A model generated the notes under the pieces. It was given only the letters and a program-made list of their open reading frames with translations. It did no database searches and had not been told where the DNA came from. From contig CAZIGM010000002.1 of the NCBI GenBank assembly GCA_964538675.1, positions 1 to 64,000 of the forward strand: 64,000 bases of DNA, given 5' to 3'. The DNA is from CAZIGM01 sp964538675 (GTDB lineage: Bacteria > Bacillota > Bacilli > Tepidibacillales > Tepidibacillaceae). The position numbers and the translations under genes were made by a program. Positions 63,235 to 64,000 of the stretch are shown in pieces. Numbering within the stretch: the first letter of the stretch is position 1; each line of letters opens with the position of its first letter.

Positions 63235-63576
63235 ATGACTTACAATAATCCATATAATATTGAAATAAAATATTTCCCTATAGGTAAAGATAATTTTTTT
63301 CTTATTACAGGCGGAACAGCACATATTGGTGCCACAGCAACCGCTTATTGGGATAATAAACAATTGCATATTTCTTTAAAAGAATTGCCTCATCACAAAG
63401 AAGGAGAGCTAGCCAAGGAATGTGCAGAGTTAGCTGCTAAAGCACTTAATAGCACATGTTCCGTAATCATGGGAATTCATATAGATAATGCATCAAAGGA
63501 AGATATAGATAATATAATTAGCTTTGTAAAAAAAGAAATGAGCAATAAACTAAATGTACTTTTAAAGGATAAATAA
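63235..63576 (+). CDS. LpdD-like protein of unknown role
   Basis: A 113-residue protein with TGGTAHIGATATAYW and the HHKEGELAKECAELAAKALNSTCSVIMGIHIDNASKEDIDNII pattern, which resembles the small LpdD subunit associated with gallate/hydroxyarylic acid decarboxylases. No decarboxylase gene is nearby, so it may act by itself or belong to a wider family of cofactor chaperones. The ATG at 63235 follows gaggtg by about ten bases. It lies 35 bases after the FtsA-like gene and may be cotranscribed. Confidence 0.6.
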   Translation: MTYNNPYNIEIKYFPIGKDNFFLITGGTAHIGATATAYWDNKQLHISLKELPHHKEGELAKECAELAAKALNSTCSVIMGIHIDNASKEDIDNIISFVKKEMSNKLNVLLKDK

Positions 63577-63615
63577 AAAAAAGCTATTGAATTTAACCCA
63601 AATAGCTTTTTTTAT
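63577..63615. terminator. Bidirectional terminator
   Basis: aaaaaagctatt / aatagctttttt with an 11-base loop ends in T-runs on both strands, serving the LpdD-like and the Fur-family genes that converge here. Confidence 0.88.
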
Positions 63616-63623
63616 TTATATAT

Positions 63624-64000
63624 TTATTTACAACTATGCTTTTGTTGGCATTTTTTACATATCCCATATACTTCAAATTTGTGATTCTCTATTTTAAAAT
63701 CCTCTTCATAATCTTCGAGAAAAAACTCCATAGGACATTTCTTCGTTATTGTAATATCACCACAAATACTACATATCAAATGATGATGATGACCCTCAAC
63801 ACATGGTGCTTTAAATCTAGTTTCACCATCAAATTGCTTTTCCTCTACTAATCCCAAATCGACTAAAGTATTTAAGTTACGGTAAATAGTATCAAAGCTG
63901 ACACATGGGTATTTCTTCTGTACATTATTTAATATGTCCTTTGCTGAAACATATTTATTGTTCTTATATATCGATTCAACAATTGCTTTTCGTTGTTCAG
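63624..64000 (-). CDS. Fur family regulator (5' truncated)
   Basis: The frame stays open to the end of the window, so the start is missing; about 125 residues are visible. The winged-helix part reads EQRKAIVESIYKNN and SFDTIYRNLNTLVDLGLVEEK, followed by a metal-sensing domain with HHHHLICSICGD and the C-terminal CKKCQQK. Two CxxC pairs for the structural zinc and the histidine cluster identify the Fur superfamily. Fur, Zur and PerR cannot be told apart here. A start at 63857 is in frame but would drop the DNA-binding half. Confidence 0.93.
   Translation of the reverse strand, partial: EQRKAIVESIYKNNKYVSAKDILNNVQKKYPCVSFDTIYRNLNTLVDLGLVEEKQFDGETRFKAPCVEGHHHHLICSICGDITITKKCPMEFFLEDYEEDFKIENHKFEVYGICKKCQQKHSCK

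Overview
The window is low-G+C DNA from the phylum Bacillota, most likely an anaerobic, endospore-forming member of the Clostridia or a relative. The evidence is the yqeG-yqeH-aroE-yhbY-nadD-yqeK-rsfS-yqeM order, strong Shine-Dalgarno sites, a T-box before tyrS, cobalamin and molybdenum-cofactor-type riboswitches, a SleB/CwlJ-type cell wall hydrolase behind a copper-amine-oxidase N-terminal domain, motAB, and an S4 gene standing alone. I cannot name the species.

Layout. 1-1587: end of a PII gene and amt. 1790-2870: a decayed regulator/protease region. 2871-8832: the ribosome-maturation and housekeeping operon. 9226-12961: a corrinoid importer behind a cobalamin riboswitch, with an adenosyltransferase. 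12978-21175: rhomboid-TPR protease, TPM protein, cortex-lytic-type hydrolase, a double P-loop ATPase, pgi, ROK kinase and a b-type cytochrome. 21400-23760: a small two-component cluster in which a receiver-only protein sits among three tiny proteins that carry only the histidine-kinase dimerisation/H-box domain. Two related structured leader RNAs with terminators precede the two receiver loci, and the second receiver gene is destroyed. 23870-24660: transposase remnant and decayed DNA.

24669-32401 is the main accessory island. Five co-directional genes encode a NurA-like nuclease, a HerA-like ATPase, a GHKL (Hsp90/MutL-type) ATPase, a radical SAM protein and a Shedu-like PD-(D/E)xK nuclease. 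Its base composition is richer in G+C than the flanks. I interpret it as a candidate multi-gene defence system. It lies between the transposase remnant and a decayed copy of a DUF4129 gene.

33712-41337: a small Cys-containing protein, ArsA-type ATPase with partner, MarR regulator and its probable operator, moxR-DUF58-DUF4129, and a coiled-coil repeat protein. 41546-44690: a FecCD-type ABC importer behind a probable Moco/Tuco riboswitch, hence a likely molybdate or tungstate importer. 44892-49819: DsrE protein, M29 aminopeptidase, diguanylate cyclase, histidine phosphatase and an unknown anchored protein. 50177-64000: rpsD, tyrS with T-box, PBP1A, mtnN, motAB, a LacI regulator, chorismate mutase/DAHP synthase, an FtsA-like protein, an LpdD-like protein and a truncated Fur-family gene.

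Two families of dispersed structured repeats are scattered through intergenic spaces. One has members at about 8848, 16658, 19303, 44750 and 58619; the other is a pair of inverted copies around tyrS. No tRNA, rRNA or CRISPR array was seen. All calls come from reading sequence; no database search was run.
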